Below are positions 34,328 to 45,247 of a DNA stretch of 64,000 nt, piece by piece; the stretch's first letter is position 1; each line of letters starts with the position of its first letter. Source of the DNA: Halomonas sp. HL-48. GTDB lineage: Bacteria; Pseudomonadota; Gammaproteobacteria; Pseudomonadales; Halomonadaceae. A program made the translations under genes and the position numbers. Below the pieces are notes generated by a model. That model did not search any database. It was not told where the DNA came from and was given only the letters and a program-made list of their open reading frames with translations. Where the stretch lies: contig NZ_LJZS01000006.1 in assembly GCF_001314875.1 (NCBI RefSeq), positions 99,126 to 163,125 on the forward strand, read 5' to 3'.

Positions 34328-35919
34328 TGTGGCGTATTGTGCTCAGAAATCATTCCGCTGGCTAGCGGTGGTCTGAATAATGCCACCTGGTGTCGGCCAG
34401 CTTCCTTGGCCTGGTAGAGCGCCTGATCGGCACAGCTGACGACGGCACTCGGTGACTGGGAGTCAGGATCCTGAAGCATGGCGATGCCTGCACTGATAGT
34501 GACGAATGGCTTCACGGGGGAGGTTGTGTGCGGGATATGCAAGTCGTCGACCGCTGCCGATAGCTGCTCGCCAATGGCTTTGGCCGACTCGGGTGACACC
34601 TGAGGCAGAATGGCGCAGAACTCTTCTCCCCCTGTCCTGGCAATGAAAAAGCCCCGTGACTGGGCGACGCTGTGCATGACGTCGGCAAGTCGCTGCAGGC
34701 AAACGTCCCCCTCCGGGTGTCCGTAGTGGTCGTTATAGAGCTTGAAGTGATCGATATCCAGCATCATCACGGCCAGCGAATCGGCCCCGGCCTCGCTAAA
34801 AGCGGTATCAAGATGCTGGTCGAACAGCCGCCGGTTGGGCAGCCCGGTAAGCGGGTCATGGGTGGAGAGCTTCAGAAGGTCATCATTGAGCCGCTGCTGG
34901 CAGGTGAACTGTTCCTGAAACGCCCGCGACAGTATCCCTATCTCATCGTTGCGTTGGGTGAGCCCATGCACATCCGCTTCGTGCATAGTCAGATGCTGGG
35001 TAAACTGGGTGAGCATGCGAAGCGGCCGGAGCACCATTTTTTCGAGCAGCAACAGGACCAGCCCGATGACCAATATCATCAGGCCGGCTGTCCATAACAG
35101 CACATAGCGAAAAGTAGTCAGGCTGGTCAGATAGCTGGTGCGGTTGAGCTCGATCCCGACACCCAAGGACTGCGGGCCCACTGAGCTCAAGATCGGGAAG
35201 TAACGCTCGGCATAGACGCTATTGCCTGAAAAGCTCAAGTCATCGCTGGGGGGCGTCGGCTGGTTGACCAGCTCAAGGCTGATGGGCAACCCGGTGTAAT
35301 CCTCCAGAAAAGCCTGCCATTCATCGTCCAGGGTCCGCGCCTTGAACAGCCAGCCGGCGGGCGGGCCGCTGCTGTCGGTTCGTAAAATAGGCGTGGCCGC
35401 TACCAATACGGGCGTCTGATCCGCGTAAATGGCCGTCTGACTGACGCTGTCGTCATCAATTGCGGCCTGCATGTTGTTGACCCATGGTGCCATCCAGGCG
35501 CACTCATCAACGAGCGCAGTACAGGTTTGATAATCACCGGTCGCCGGGCTAATGCCTGCCAGAAAACGCACCTCGCCGTCTGTGTTGAAAAACGCCATCA
35601 GTTGATAGCGCATATCCTCGAACATTTCCTGGCTGAAGTTGACGTCCTGGTAGCGGGGGTAGTCGCCCTGGACGAATTGATAGGTGTCATCCCAGTGCGC
35701 CCAGTCGCGAACCTGAGCGAACAGTTGCTGTTGATCCCGCTCAAAGCTGCGCTCGACCCGGTCCAGCTCGCGTTTCACCATCATGCGTTCTTCCGCCTGG
35801 AGCGTCGGAAATATAACCCATGCGCTCAGCCCTGCAAGTGCCGCGATGGCACATACCAGTAATCCGCCCAGGGCAGCAAAAAAACGAAAACGCAATGAGC
35901 GGGGAACATACCAGTGCAT
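34324..35919 (-). CDS. CHASE4-HAMP-GGDEF diguanylate cyclase
   Basis: A 531-residue membrane sensor that should make cyclic di-GMP. An N-terminal helix (about 10-34), a CHASE4-like periplasmic domain (including [11 protein letters not shown]), a second helix (about 270-292), a HAMP segment and a GGDEF domain starting [15 protein letters not shown] are seen. The active site is RTGGEEF, a functional variant. The inhibitory site upstream reads RGFF instead of RxxD, so product feedback may be absent. The stop codon overlaps the rsxA ATG, placing it at the head of the rsx-nth operon. It starts downstream of the metG terminator, so it probably has its own promoter. Confidence 0.92.
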   Translation of the reverse strand: MHWYVPRSLRFRFFAALGGLLVCAIAALAGLSAWVIFPTLQAEERMMVKRELDRVERSFERDQQQLFAQVRDWAHWDDTYQFVQGDYPRYQDVNFSQEMFEDMRYQLMAFFNTDGEVRFLAGISPATGDYQTCTALVDECAWMAPWVNNMQAAIDDDSVSQTAIYADQTPVLVAATPILRTDSSGPPAGWLFKARTLDDEWQAFLEDYTGLPISLELVNQPTPPSDDLSFSGNSVYAERYFPILSSVGPQSLGVGIELNRTSYLTSLTTFRYVLLWTAGLMILVIGLVLLLLEKMVLRPLRMLTQFTQHLTMHEADVHGLTQRNDEIGILSRAFQEQFTCQQRLNDDLLKLSTHDPLTGLPNRRLFDQHLDTAFSEAGADSLAVMMLDIDHFKLYNDHYGHPEGDVCLQRLADVMHSVAQSRGFFIARTGGEEFCAILPQVSPESAKAIGEQLSAAVDDLHIPHTTSPVKPFVTISAGIAMLQDPDSQSPSAVVSCADQALYQAKEAGRHQVALFRPPLASGMISEHNTPQ

Positions 35920-35956
35920 AGGCTGAACTCAGAAGAATGAACAATATTATGTGTTT

Positions 35957-35995
35957 AAAAAAAGGGGCTAAGGCCCAGCCGCCTTGCCCCTTTTT
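35957..35995 (-). terminator. Intrinsic terminator after metG
   Basis: On the minus strand GGGGCAAGG pairs with CCTTAGCCCC (one bulge) across GCGGCTGGG, flanked by an A run before and seven Ts after. It lies 16 bases past the metG stop and separates metG from the diguanylate cyclase/rsx operon. Confidence 0.88.
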
Positions 35996-36011
35996 GCCGA
36001 GCGATGGGGAG

Positions 36012-38048
36012 TTAAGTGACGCGCTGGCCCGGCTCAGCGCCCGAGTCCGGCGACAGCAGATAAATGCCGTCCTGGTTCGCTGAGGCCAGCACCATGCCTT
36101 CGGAGAGGCCGAAACGCATTTTGCGAGGCGCCAGATTGGCGACCATGACCGTCAAACGGCCTTCCAGCGCTTCGGGGGCGTAAGCGGAACGAATGCCGGA
36201 AAAGACGTTACGGGTTTCGCCTCCCAGATCAAGCGTCAACTGAAGCAGCTTGTCGGCGCCTTCAACGTACTGCGCCTTGGCAATCCGGACGATACGCAGG
36301 TCCACCTTGGCAAAGTCCTCGAAGCTGATTTCGGGAGCAAGGGGGTCGTCGGCCAGGGGGCCTTTGGGGGTCTGTTTGAGTTTTTGCTCTTCCACGAGAT
36401 CCTCCTTTGAGGCGTCGATCATGGCATCTATCTTGTCGCGTTCGATACGCTGCATGAGCGGTTTGAACTTGTTGATGTCGTGGTCGACCAGCAGGTCATG
36501 ACGACTCTCCCAATCAAGGGTGTCGACGTTGAGGAAAACACGTGCCTGCTCGGCCATGGCGGGCACCACGGGAGCCAGGTAGATCATGAGCTGGCGGAAC
36601 AGGTTGATACCCACCGAGCAGATGTCGAGTACCTCGGCGTCGCGTCCTTGCTGTTTGGCGAGTACCCAGGGTTCCTTATCGGCGATGTAGGTATTGGCCT
36701 CGTCGGCGAGTTCCATGATGCGGCGCATGGCACGGCTGAATTCGCGGGCTTCAAAGTCCTCGGCGATGCCATCCCCGGCCGCAATGAACCGGGCGACCAT
36801 TTGCGGCTCGCTGCAGTGCGCAGACAAACGCCCGCCGCCCAGCTTCTTGACGAACCCAGCGCAGCGACTGGCGATGTTGACCACCTTGCCGACCAGGTCC
36901 GAATTGACGCGCGCGGCAAAGTCCTCAAGATTCAGGTCCAGATCGTCGACCTTAGAGGTCAGCTTGGCGGCAAAATAGTAGCGCAGGTATTCAGGGTCGA
37001 GGTAGTCGGCGTAGGTGGCCGCCTTGATAAAGGTGCCCCGGGACTTGGACATCTTGGCGCCATCCACGGTCAGGAAGCCGTGACAGTTAACCGCGGTGGG
37101 TGTGCGCAGGTCGGCACCATGGAGCATGGCCGGCCAGAACAAGGCGTGGAAATAGACGATATCCTTGCCGATGAAATGGTAAACCTCGGCGTCGGATGAT
37201 GGCTGCCAAAAGCTGTCGAAATCGATGCCTTCGCGCTCACACAGGTTTTTGAAGCTGGCCAGATAGCCAATCGGCGCATCCAGCCACACATAAAAGTATT
37301 TGCCGGGCGCGTCGGGGATTTCAAAGCCAAAGTAAGGCGCATCGCGGGAGATATCCCACTCGTTGAAGCCCGACTCGAACCACTCCATCAGCTTGTTGCG
37401 AATCTGTGGCTGTACGTGGCCGTCGTTGATCCAGTGCTGTAGAAACTCGGCAAAGTCCGGCAGCTTGAAGAAGTAGTGCATGGAGCTGCGTACTTCAGGG
37501 GTGGCGCCGGAGATGGCAGACACCGGATTGATCAGCTCAGCGGGGGTGTAGGTGGCGCCGCATTTTTCGCAGTTGTCGCCGTACTGATCGTCCGCGCCGC
37601 ATTTGGGGCAGGTGCCTTTGATGAAGCGGTCGGCTAGAAACAGCCCTTTTTGCGGATCGAACATCTGCTCGATTTCCCGCGTGGCGATATGACCCTTGTC
37701 GCGCAGGCGCTGATAAATCAGCTCGCTGTAATGGCGGTTTTCAGCCGAATGGGTCGAGTGGTAGTTGTCGAAGGCCACGCCAAAGCGTGCGAAATCTGCT
37801 TGGTGATCGCTGGAAACGCGCTCGATCAATGCCTCGGGAGAAATACCTTCCTGTTCGGCACGCAGCATGATGGCGGTGCCGTGCGCGTCATCGGCACATA
37901 CGTAATAGCACTGCTGGCCACGGCTTTTCTGGAAGCGCACCCAGATGTCGGTCTGGATATATTCGAGCAAATGGCCCAGGTGAATGGCGCCGTTGGCATA
38001 GGGAAGCGCACTGGTGACCAGAATGCGGCGTGGGGAGGTCGTTGACAT
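36012..38048 (-). CDS. metG: Methionyl-tRNA synthetase
   Basis: A class I synthetase of 678 residues charging tRNA-Met. The HIGH-like motif is in [10 protein letters not shown], the zinc knuckle in [18 protein letters not shown] and the KMSKS loop in [11 protein letters not shown]. The C-terminal about 110 residues form the EMAP-like tRNA-binding/dimerisation domain ([10 protein letters not shown] ... [14 protein letters not shown]). Length and domain order match E. coli MetG (677). Confidence 0.97.
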   Translation of the reverse strand: MSTTSPRRILVTSALPYANGAIHLGHLLEYIQTDIWVRFQKSRGQQCYYVCADDAHGTAIMLRAEQEGISPEALIERVSSDHQADFARFGVAFDNYHSTHSAENRHYSELIYQRLRDKGHIATREIEQMFDPQKGLFLADRFIKGTCPKCGADDQYGDNCEKCGATYTPAELINPVSAISGATPEVRSSMHYFFKLPDFAEFLQHWINDGHVQPQIRNKLMEWFESGFNEWDISRDAPYFGFEIPDAPGKYFYVWLDAPIGYLASFKNLCEREGIDFDSFWQPSSDAEVYHFIGKDIVYFHALFWPAMLHGADLRTPTAVNCHGFLTVDGAKMSKSRGTFIKAATYADYLDPEYLRYYFAAKLTSKVDDLDLNLEDFAARVNSDLVGKVVNIASRCAGFVKKLGGGRLSAHCSEPQMVARFIAAGDGIAEDFEAREFSRAMRRIMELADEANTYIADKEPWVLAKQQGRDAEVLDICSVGINLFRQLMIYLAPVVPAMAEQARVFLNVDTLDWESRHDLLVDHDINKFKPLMQRIERDKIDAMIDASKEDLVEEQKLKQTPKGPLADDPLAPEISFEDFAKVDLRIVRIAKAQYVEGADKLLQLTLDLGGETRNVFSGIRSAYAPEALEGRLTVMVANLAPRKMRFGLSEGMVLASANQDGIYLLSPDSGAEPGQRVT

Positions 38049-38077
38049 GATGAATGAAGGTCCCGATCAGGCATTAA

Positions 38078-38107
38078 CAAAAAAGACACAACGGCGAGGC
38101 GCCGTTG
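38078..38107 (-). terminator. Probable terminator after the 93-residue unknown gene
   Basis: On the minus strand CAACGGCG and CGCCGTTG pair across a CCT loop, followed by TGTC and six Ts. It lies between the small gene and metG, suggesting separate transcripts. The T run is offset by four bases, so efficiency is uncertain. Confidence 0.6.
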
Positions 38108-38138
38108 GCGTCGCCGTCGGATGAAGACGTGGCAAGGC

Positions 38139-38420
38139 TCAGTAGAGCGCCTGCTCCTCTTGAACCACTTCCCGTAACAGCTCTAAAAACAGCTTGTCCG
38201 CCTCTGAGTGCTCGGCGGCGTCTTCGGGAATATGCACGCTGGTAGTGTCGGAAATCTGGTTGGCAATCCGCGCCATGACGGCCGGGCTGCTGCCTTCGGT
38301 CAATTCTTCACGGGCAATCGCCAGCGACTGCTCGAGGATGTTGGGGTCCTGGAGCAGCTTGCGGATAAAACCGCGTAACTCATTAATGATGCGCGTTTTC
38401 TGAATTTCTGAAGCGGACAT
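38139..38420 (-). CDS. Conserved-looking small protein of unknown function
   Basis: A 93-residue, acidic, soluble and mostly helical protein (MSASEIQKTRIINELRGFIR at the start, LFLELLREVVQEEQALY at the end). No motif, cysteine or membrane segment is visible. The ATG at 38420 follows a strong AAGGAG, which supports translation; the longer frame upstream does not. It lies between the acyltransferase and metG and is followed by its own probable terminator. I do not recognise the family. Confidence 0.7.
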   Translation of the reverse strand: MSASEIQKTRIINELRGFIRKLLQDPNILEQSLAIAREELTEGSSPAVMARIANQISDTTSVHIPEDAAEHSEADKLFLELLREVVQEEQALY

Positions 38421-38516
38421 GGGGTTCTCCTTAATATCGCGACGCGGGGCGTCAAACGAGACCACTAAATGCCTTGACCATAGCATTTTTTCCGCCACCG
38501 AGCATGGCGGTTATGC

Positions 38517-39698
38517 TCAACTCGTCAAACGACCGGCCTTGTGTTTTACCGGGTTGGCGTATTGCGCCAGCCAGTAGGGACGCAGCGGTTCCGGCACGCT
38601 GGCCAGCCGCGCGTTAAAGCGCTCACGGTCGTCGCGGGTAATGGAGCGGCGCGCCACCAGCTCAGGCGCATCGCCCAGCGCTTCAAGGGCCAGGTAATGG
38701 CTTGGAAACAGCCGGTAGCCGCCGATCACCTGCCGGTCTATCTCGGCGGCGACTTCGTCCGGGGTGGCCATGTCGGCGCCCACCGGGGTGCCAAAGCGCA
38801 GTTGAACGCGCCCCTTGGTGCCGGTGATGCCGGCCACAATGGAGCGGATGTCTTCAAATTCGCTTTTCGCGTAGCTGCCCTTGGTGTCGATATCGTAGAG
38901 TTCCTGGGCTTTTTGTAGATCGCAGGGGTCGTATTCGTAGCTGATCGAGACAGGCACCAGTTTTAGTTCGGCAATGGCGTCACCAAAGGCAGCGTCGCGG
39001 TCGGTGGTGCGGCTCGCGATGGTCAGCATCTTGATGATCGCCGGGTCGGTGCGGTCGATGCCGTTTTTGGCCCGGCCTTCGCGCTGCGCCATCCAGATCG
39101 AGTGCTGGTCCTCGGTGATCGAATGTCGAATATAGCCAGAAAGCTGCTGATAGGCGGCGAGCATGGCCCGCTTGCCGCGGACGCTGCGCGGTACGATAAA
39201 GCTTTTGTTGAGCCGCATCAGGTCGGTGACATAGGGCTTCTTGAGCAGGTTGTCGCCAATCGCAATGCGCACGGTATCCCGGTCCGCCTGGTAAAGCGCG
39301 TAGTTGACAAAGGCTGGGTCCAGTGAAATATCCCGATGGTTGCCGATAAACAAATAGGCGCTCCCCGGGTCAAGCTTATCGAGCCCCGTAACGTCGAAAG
39401 CGTCGGTGGTGGTGCGGATCATACGCACCATGTAGCTGGCGATGCGCATCTGGAACTCGCGCACGCTGGTGACACCTTTGACTTCCCGGCGAACGGCGTG
39501 ACTGGCGATGCCCCGCGCCAACGGCGGGGCCCAGCGCGCCAGGCGGGGGAGCCGAAAACGGGTCAGCGCATTGAGCAGCTCATTATCCCGTGAAAGCTTG
39601 GCAAGCACGTCGGCCACTTCATGGTCCATGTAGGGGCGAATATCCGCCCAGGGGTCTGAAGGCGTCGAGGCAGTCGAAGCGTTATTGTGATGTGTCAT
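38517..39698 (-). CDS. PlsC-like glycerol-phosphate acyltransferase family protein
   Basis: A 393-residue acyltransferase-like protein. The catalytic region reads FIGNHRDISLDP, in which His and Asp are arranged a little differently from the common NHx4D motif; FIVPRSVRGKRAM and SIWMAQREGRAKNG correspond to the later substrate-binding blocks. Such proteins transfer acyl groups to lysophosphatidate or related lipids at the membrane. No clear transmembrane helix is seen, so association would be peripheral. It is downstream of rdgC on the same strand with 71 bases between. The substrate cannot be read from sequence. Confidence 0.78.
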   Translation of the reverse strand: MTHHNNASTASTPSDPWADIRPYMDHEVADVLAKLSRDNELLNALTRFRLPRLARWAPPLARGIASHAVRREVKGVTSVREFQMRIASYMVRMIRTTTDAFDVTGLDKLDPGSAYLFIGNHRDISLDPAFVNYALYQADRDTVRIAIGDNLLKKPYVTDLMRLNKSFIVPRSVRGKRAMLAAYQQLSGYIRHSITEDQHSIWMAQREGRAKNGIDRTDPAIIKMLTIASRTTDRDAAFGDAIAELKLVPVSISYEYDPCDLQKAQELYDIDTKGSYAKSEFEDIRSIVAGITGTKGRVQLRFGTPVGADMATPDEVAAEIDRQVIGGYRLFPSHYLALEALGDAPELVARRSITRDDRERFNARLASVPEPLRPYWLAQYANPVKHKAGRLTS

Positions 39699-39769
39699 GC
39701 GATCCGTGGGATGTCATTAATAAAATCAAATGGGTGAAAACAGTCAACCGCGATGCCGAAGCAGCGCTA

Positions 39770-40699
39770 TCAAGCCGGTGAAGGCTCACGCTGAACCTCA
39801 CCGCCAAGCCATTCCATCAGGCGCACAATATCCTCCGAGAGGGCGTTGGCCATCAGGATGAAGTCGGTCTCGAGCCGGGCCAGCGCATCATCGCCATCGT
39901 CTGCCTGGTCGGCTTCTTCTATCAGCGCATCGCCAAAGCGAAGAGACTTCAGTGCCAGGTCATCGTGCAATACCAAGCTTAGGCGACCTTCGATGTGTAT
40001 GGCGAGTTTACTGGCCTGGCGTCCGCTTTCCAGTAGCTGCTGAATTTCGTCGCTGTCGAGATCGACCTGGCGTGCGCGAAGCACACCATCGTCGCCTTTG
40101 GCTTTCAGTTCAACCTGGTCGCCCAGTTGAAGATCGGCGGGGCGGCTTGAGGCGTCGCCCAGCCAGGTCGTCATGGCGCGCATGGGCAACGTCTGGGAGG
40201 CGAGCGGAGTCACGCTCAGGCTGCCCAGGGTCTCGCGCAGCAGATCCAGAATGTCTTCGGCCCGCGTGCGTGAACTGGCGTTGATGCCGATAAGCTGGCG
40301 ACGGGTGTCCCACCATACGTCGATTTTCTGGCTGCGGACAAAGGCGCGCGGCAGCAAGTCTTCGGTCACTTGCTCCTTGAAGGCGGTCTTTTCCTTGCGG
40401 GTCACCTTGCGACCTTCGCTGGCTTCGATGTTGGCCACCTGCTCGTCGACTTCTTCCTTGACCACTGAAGCAGGCAGCAGGCGCTCCTGGCGGAGTGCCG
40501 AGAGCAGGCGATGCCCCTGGATTTCATGCAGCCGCTGGCCGTTGCCGAGTCGTCCGGCCGGCGCTGTCCAGCCGAGGCGGCGTGCATCGGCGTTGCCCAA
40601 GGGGGCGGCGGCGTGGGCATCCAGCGCGTCGCCAAGTGCCGTCTCGCTCAGCTCCGGAGCGCTGTGAACGCGGTATAAATGCAGGTGTTTGAACCACAT
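39770..40699 (-). CDS. rdgC: Recombination-associated protein RdgC
   Basis: RdgC is a ring-shaped double-strand DNA-binding protein that restrains RecA. The 309 residues (E. coli 303) start with MWFKHLHLYRVH, contain VRSQKIDVWWDTRR and end in an acidic helical region (SEDIVRLMEWLGG). The ATG at 40699 matches the family N-terminus; the frame is open ten codons further without reason to use them. It is divergent from the thioesterase gene. Confidence 0.93.
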   Translation of the reverse strand: MWFKHLHLYRVHSAPELSETALGDALDAHAAAPLGNADARRLGWTAPAGRLGNGQRLHEIQGHRLLSALRQERLLPASVVKEEVDEQVANIEASEGRKVTRKEKTAFKEQVTEDLLPRAFVRSQKIDVWWDTRRQLIGINASSRTRAEDILDLLRETLGSLSVTPLASQTLPMRAMTTWLGDASSRPADLQLGDQVELKAKGDDGVLRARQVDLDSDEIQQLLESGRQASKLAIHIEGRLSLVLHDDLALKSLRFGDALIEEADQADDGDDALARLETDFILMANALSEDIVRLMEWLGGEVQREPSPA

Positions 40700-40882
40700 G
40701 TCGCCTGTCCTGTGTAAAAGGTGGCACATTATGGCGAAAGCAGCGCTTTCCTACCAGCGTCGTAACACAGAGGGCGGCTGTTGCGAGTGTTTCAAACTTG
40801 TGTTTGATTAGATGGCCTGGCCGGGTGCGCTTGGAAGGCGCCTCTAAGGCTGTTATCCATCTACGCATTACAGGAGTTTGTT

Positions 40883-41311
40883 ATGTCGCTTTCATCGGTC
40901 CAGCTGCGCGTGCGCGGTTATCACCTTGATGGCTATGGTCATGTCAATAACGCTCGCTATCTGGAGTTTATGGAAGAAGGCCGCTGGGCTTTCTTCGATG
41001 AGCACCCGTCGCTCATGAAAGAGCTACACGACGCCGGGCGGGCCTTTGTGGTGGTCAATCTGAATATCGACTACCGGGCGGCGGCGGTGCAGGGCGATGA
41101 TCTGGTCATCATGACGGGGATTGTCGAGGTGGGTGAGCGCAGCGCGATCTGCCACCATCAGATTCGCCGCAAGGATGGTCAACTGGTAGCCAAGGCCGAT
41201 CTGACCTTTGTGTTGCTGGACATACGCGCCAACAAAGCCAGTCCGATCGAGGGTCACGTCCGCGATACACTGGCGTCGTTGACCGTCGAGAAGTCGGTAT
41301 TTGCGGATTGA
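40883..41311 (+). CDS. Hotdog-fold acyl-CoA thioesterase (YbgC/FadM type)
   Basis: A 142-residue single hotdog domain of the 4HBT family. The signature is DGYGHVNNARYLEFMEEGRW, in which the position of the usual catalytic Asp (D in xDxxGHVNN) is retained as D16 preceding GYGHVNN. It would hydrolyse acyl-CoA thioesters in the cytosol; chain length is unknown. An ACAGGAG ribosome site precedes the ATG. It stands alone between rdgC (divergent) and gyrA. Confidence 0.85.
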   Translation: MSLSSVQLRVRGYHLDGYGHVNNARYLEFMEEGRWAFFDEHPSLMKELHDAGRAFVVVNLNIDYRAAAVQGDDLVIMTGIVEVGERSAICHHQIRRKDGQLVAKADLTFVLLDIRANKASPIEGHVRDTLASLTVEKSVFAD

Positions 41312-41357
41312 GACGCGTTGACGATCTGAGCGGCTGCCCATGGTGCTAATGCAGTGG

Positions 41358-41363
41358 TATGAT
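41358..41363 (+). promoter_or_regulatory. Candidate extended -10 promoter of gyrA
   Basis: TATGAT preceded by TGG forms an extended -10 element about 100 bases before the gyrA start. No good -35 lies 17 bases upstream, which such promoters can do without. A hand call only. Confidence 0.35.
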
Positions 41364-41464
41364 GGCGAGGTATCTGCGCGCCGCCCTGTTGTGTTATCGA
41401 CGGCGGTATTTTTAAGCGCTTTCAACTCTCGCAGTGCCAATGCAGTGCAAAGGATCTGACTTTC

Positions 41465-44155
41465 ATGGGTGACATCGCCAGAGAAATCTTGCCCGTCAAT
41501 ATTGAAGACGAGCTCAAACAGTCGTACCTCGACTATGCGATGAGTGTCATTATCGGCCGCGCGCTACCTGACGTGCGCGACGGCCTGAAGCCGGTTCATC
41601 GGCGCGTGCTGTTTGCCATGCATGAACTGAGCAATGACTGGAATAAACCGTACAAGAAGTCGGCGCGTGTCGTCGGTGATGTCATCGGTAAATACCACCC
41701 GCACGGCGACAGTGCGGTGTATGACACCATCGTTCGCATGGCGCAGCACTTTTCCATGCGCCATGTGCTGGTCGATGGCCAGGGCAACTTTGGTTCGATC
41801 GACGGCGATAACGCGGCCGCCATGCGTTATACCGAGGTGCGCATGTCGCGCCTCGCCCATGAGCTGCTTGCCGATCTTGAAAAGGACACCGTCGACTGGG
41901 TCGATAACTACGACGGTACCGAGCGAATTCCTGAGGTGTTGCCGACCAAGGTGCCCAATCTGCTGATCAATGGGTCATCAGGGATTGCCGTGGGCATGGC
42001 TACTAATATCGCGCCCCACAACATGCGCGAGGTAATCGATGGTTGCCTGGCGTTGATCGACGACTACACGCTCAGCGTCGATGACCTGATGCAGTATATT
42101 CCGGGGCCTGACTTCCCCACCGGCGGTATCATCAATGGTCGAGCGGGTATTCTGGATGCCTACCGCACCGGGCGCGGGCGTATTTACGTGCGTGCCTGTC
42201 ACACCATTGAGCACGATGATAAAACCGGCCGCGACCACATCATCATCACCGAGCTGCCGTATCAGGTAAACAAGGCGCGTCTGATCGAAAAGATCGCCGA
42301 GCTGGTGAAAGACAAAAAAATCGAGGGCATCGCGGAGCTGCGCGACGAATCGGATAAAGACGGTTTGCGCGTGGTCATCGAAATCAAGCGCGGCGAGTCC
42401 GGCGACGTCGTGGTGAATAATCTCTTTGCCCAGACGCAGCTGCAAAATGTGTTTGGTATCAACATGGTGGCGCTCGAGAACGGCCAGCCGCGCACGTTGA
42501 ACCTGAAGCAGATGCTCGAAGCGTTCATCCGCCACCGTCGTGAAGTGGTCACCCGGCGCACCTTGTTCGAGCTGAAAAAGGCCCGAGAGCGCGGCCATAT
42601 TCTGGAAGGCCTGGCGGTGGCCATTTCCAACATTGATGAAGTGATTGAACTCATCAAGGCGTCGCCCAACGCCTCGGAAGCAAAGGACAAGCTGCTGGCC
42701 AAAGTCTGGCAGCCTGGCCAGGTCACCAACATGCTGGAACGCGCGGGGGCGACCTCGTGCAAGCCGGAAGGCCTTGAAGAAGGTTACGGTCTCAACACAA
42801 GCGCTACCGAGTACCGCTTGTCGGCGGCACAGGCCCAGGCAATTCTTGAGCTGCGCCTGCATCGTCTGACGGGGCTTGAAACCGAAAAGCTGCTCGATGA
42901 ATACCTCTCCATTCTGGAAAAAATTGCCGAGCTGACCGAGATTCTGGCCTCACCGGATCGCTTGATGGAGGTGATTCGTGACGAACTGCACGCGGTGCGT
43001 GATCAGTTCGGCGATGACCGCCGTACGGAAATCCAGGCCAGCCATCTCGACCTGTCGATGGAAGACCTGATTGCCGAAGAGGACATGGTGGTCACCGTCT
43101 CCCGCTCGGGCTATGCCAAGACCCAGCCGCTTTCCGACTACCAGGCCCAGCGTCGCGGTGGCCGCGGCAAGTCCGCCACGGCCATGAAAGACGAAGACGT
43201 CATCGAGCACCTGCTGGTGGCGTCGACCCACGACACGGTGCTGTTGTTCTCCAACCGCGGCAAGGTGTACTGGCTGAAAGTCTACGAAATGCCCAACGCC
43301 AGCCGAGGCTCGCGTGGCAAGCCGCTGGTCAATATGCTGCCGCTCGAGGAAGGCGAGGCGGTCAACGCGATCCTGCCGGTGCGCGATTACGATCCCGATC
43401 ACTACATCTTCTTTGCCACCGCCCAGGGGACGGTCAAGCGCACCAGTCTCGAACAGTTCTCGCGGCCGCGCAGTGTGGGCCTGATTGCGATCGACCTCGA
43501 AGAAGGCGATCGTCTGGTGGGCGCCGCGATTACCTCGGGGTCTGATCATGCAATGCTGCTGTCGTCCAACGGCAAGGCGATCCGCTTCGAGGAAGGTAAC
43601 GTTCGCGCCATGGGGCGCACGGCCCGCGGTGTGCGCGGGATGCGTCTGACGGATGGCGCTGAAGTCATCAGCCTGATCATCCCCAAGACGCAGCAGATCG
43701 ACGGCGAAGACGACGCCATCGACGGCGATGTCGAAAGCCCGTCCGATGGCGGCAATATCTACATTCTCACCGCTAGTGAAAACGGTTATGGCAAGCGCAC
43801 CCGGCTGGAAGCGTTCCCGCTGCGCGGCCGCGGTGGCCAGGGCGTGATCGCCATGCAGACCAGCGAGCGTAATGGTTCGCTGGTGGCCGCCATGCAGATC
43901 TACGACAGCGACGAAATGATGCTGATTACCGATCGCGGCACGCTGGTCCGCACGCGGGTGGAAGAAGTCTCGATCACATCGCGCAATACCCAGGGGGTCA
44001 TGCTGATCCGCCTCGGTAAAGAAGAGAAACTGGTCAAGACCGTGCGCGTTGATGAGCCTGAAGAGGCAGAGTTTGAAGCGCTGGACGAGGCGGAGACAGA
44101 CGACGCCAACGATAATGACGCACAGGATGCCGGAGCCGATGACACGTCGTTATAA
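41465..44155 (+). CDS. gyrA: DNA gyrase subunit A
   Basis: GyrA cuts and rejoins DNA during negative supercoiling. The 896-residue protein has the active-site Y122 in MRYTEVRMS, wild-type-looking quinolone positions S83 and D87 (HGDSAVYD), the GyrA box QRRGGRG, and the C-terminal beta-pinwheel ending in a long acidic tail (Asp/Glu/Ala-rich last 40 residues). An insert in the pinwheel near residue 750 is Asp-rich ([13 protein letters not shown]). Start and numbering agree with E. coli. The last 17 bases overlap serC. Confidence 0.98.
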   Translation: MGDIAREILPVNIEDELKQSYLDYAMSVIIGRALPDVRDGLKPVHRRVLFAMHELSNDWNKPYKKSARVVGDVIGKYHPHGDSAVYDTIVRMAQHFSMRHVLVDGQGNFGSIDGDNAAAMRYTEVRMSRLAHELLADLEKDTVDWVDNYDGTERIPEVLPTKVPNLLINGSSGIAVGMATNIAPHNMREVIDGCLALIDDYTLSVDDLMQYIPGPDFPTGGIINGRAGILDAYRTGRGRIYVRACHTIEHDDKTGRDHIIITELPYQVNKARLIEKIAELVKDKKIEGIAELRDESDKDGLRVVIEIKRGESGDVVVNNLFAQTQLQNVFGINMVALENGQPRTLNLKQMLEAFIRHRREVVTRRTLFELKKARERGHILEGLAVAISNIDEVIELIKASPNASEAKDKLLAKVWQPGQVTNMLERAGATSCKPEGLEEGYGLNTSATEYRLSAAQAQAILELRLHRLTGLETEKLLDEYLSILEKIAELTEILASPDRLMEVIRDELHAVRDQFGDDRRTEIQASHLDLSMEDLIAEEDMVVTVSRSGYAKTQPLSDYQAQRRGGRGKSATAMKDEDVIEHLLVASTHDTVLLFSNRGKVYWLKVYEMPNASRGSRGKPLVNMLPLEEGEAVNAILPVRDYDPDHYIFFATAQGTVKRTSLEQFSRPRSVGLIAIDLEEGDRLVGAAITSGSDHAMLLSSNGKAIRFEEGNVRAMGRTARGVRGMRLTDGAEVISLIIPKTQQIDGEDDAIDGDVESPSDGGNIYILTASENGYGKRTRLEAFPLRGRGGQGVIAMQTSERNGSLVAAMQIYDSDEMMLITDRGTLVRTRVEEVSITSRNTQGVMLIRLGKEEKLVKTVRVDEPEEAEFEALDEAETDDANDNDAQDAGADDTSL

Positions 44156-45242
44156 TTTTTGCGCGGGACCGGCGGCACTGCCGGAAGCGGTATTGGCGCG
44201 GGCCCGCGACGAATTGCTCGATTACCAGGGGCGTGGCCTCTCGGTGATGGAAATGAGCCATCGCAGCAATGAGTTTGTGGCGATTGCCGAGCAGGCAGAA
44301 GCGGACTTCCGCCAGCTGCTGGGAGTGCCCAGCAACTACAAAGTGCTTTTTCTGCAAGGCGGCGCCAGCCTGCAGTTTGCCATGCTGCCCATGAACCTCT
44401 TGGGTCAGGGAAGCAGCGGCAATTTCATTCAAACCGGCATCTGGGGCAAGAAGGCCCTCACTGAGGCCAAGCGGCTGGGGTTTCGCCACCACGTGGCGGC
44501 CAGCAGTGAGGCGACCGGTCATACCGCGGTGCCGGCGCAGGATGCGTTGCATATCAGCGCCGATGCTGCCTACTTGCACTATACGTCCAACGAGACGATA
44601 GGCGGCCTCGAGTTTGATTACGTGCCTCAAGCGCGGCGTGCTGACGGCGCTGATGTGCCGCTTGTCTGCGATATGTCCTCGAATATTCTCTCCGGGCCGC
44701 TGGATGTCAGTCAGTTCGGGGTGATTTATGCCGGCGCGCAGAAGAATATTGGCCCAGCGGGGCTTACTCTGGTCGTGGTGCGCGACGACCTACTGGGTAA
44801 TGCACCGCCCACCATTCCTTCGCTGTTCGACTACCAGCAGCTCGCCGAGGCAGGGTCGATGGTCAATACTCCACCTACTTACGCCTGGTATTTGGCGGGA
44901 CTTGTCTTCCAGTGGCTGAAGGATGACATGGGTGGCCTCGAAGCGATGGACGCGGTAAATCGCCGCAAGGCTCAAAAGCTCTACGCCGCAATCGATGAAA
45001 GCGGGCTCTACAGCAACCCCATTGCACTTGCCAACCGCTCGCGCATGAACGTGCCGTTCGTGCTGGCCGATGCCAGGCTCGATAACGACTTTCTCAAAGA
45101 AGCTGACGAGGCGGGGCTTTTGAATCTCAAGGGTCATCGCAGCGTCGGCGGCATGCGCGCCAGTCTTTATAATGCGGTGCCTGAAGAGGCGGTGGACGCC
45201 TTGATTGCCTTCATGGCAGATTTCGAACAACGAAGGGGCTAA
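44139..45242 (+). CDS. serC: Phosphoserine aminotransferase
   Basis: A PLP enzyme of 367 residues making phosphoserine (serine pathway) and working in pyridoxal phosphate synthesis. It starts [15 protein letters not shown]; the PLP lysine lies in [13 protein letters not shown]. The ATG at 44139 has GGAG upstream and lies inside the end of gyrA (17-base overlap), so the longer frame reading into gyrA is ignored. It heads the serC-pheA-tyrA/aroA-cmk-rpsA run typical of Pseudomonas relatives. Confidence 0.97.
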   Translation: MTRRYNFCAGPAALPEAVLARARDELLDYQGRGLSVMEMSHRSNEFVAIAEQAEADFRQLLGVPSNYKVLFLQGGASLQFAMLPMNLLGQGSSGNFIQTGIWGKKALTEAKRLGFRHHVAASSEATGHTAVPAQDALHISADAAYLHYTSNETIGGLEFDYVPQARRADGADVPLVCDMSSNILSGPLDVSQFGVIYAGAQKNIGPAGLTLVVVRDDLLGNAPPTIPSLFDYQQLAEAGSMVNTPPTYAWYLAGLVFQWLKDDMGGLEAMDAVNRRKAQKLYAAIDESGLYSNPIALANRSRMNVPFVLADARLDNDFLKEADEAGLLNLKGHRSVGGMRASLYNAVPEEAVDALIAFMADFEQRRG

Positions 45243-45247
45243 TCATC

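Noticed and set aside
41978..42862. Open frame of 294 codons antisense to gyrA
   Set aside because: It mirrors codon bias of gyrA, lacks a ribosome site and family features, and gyrA is certain on the other strand.
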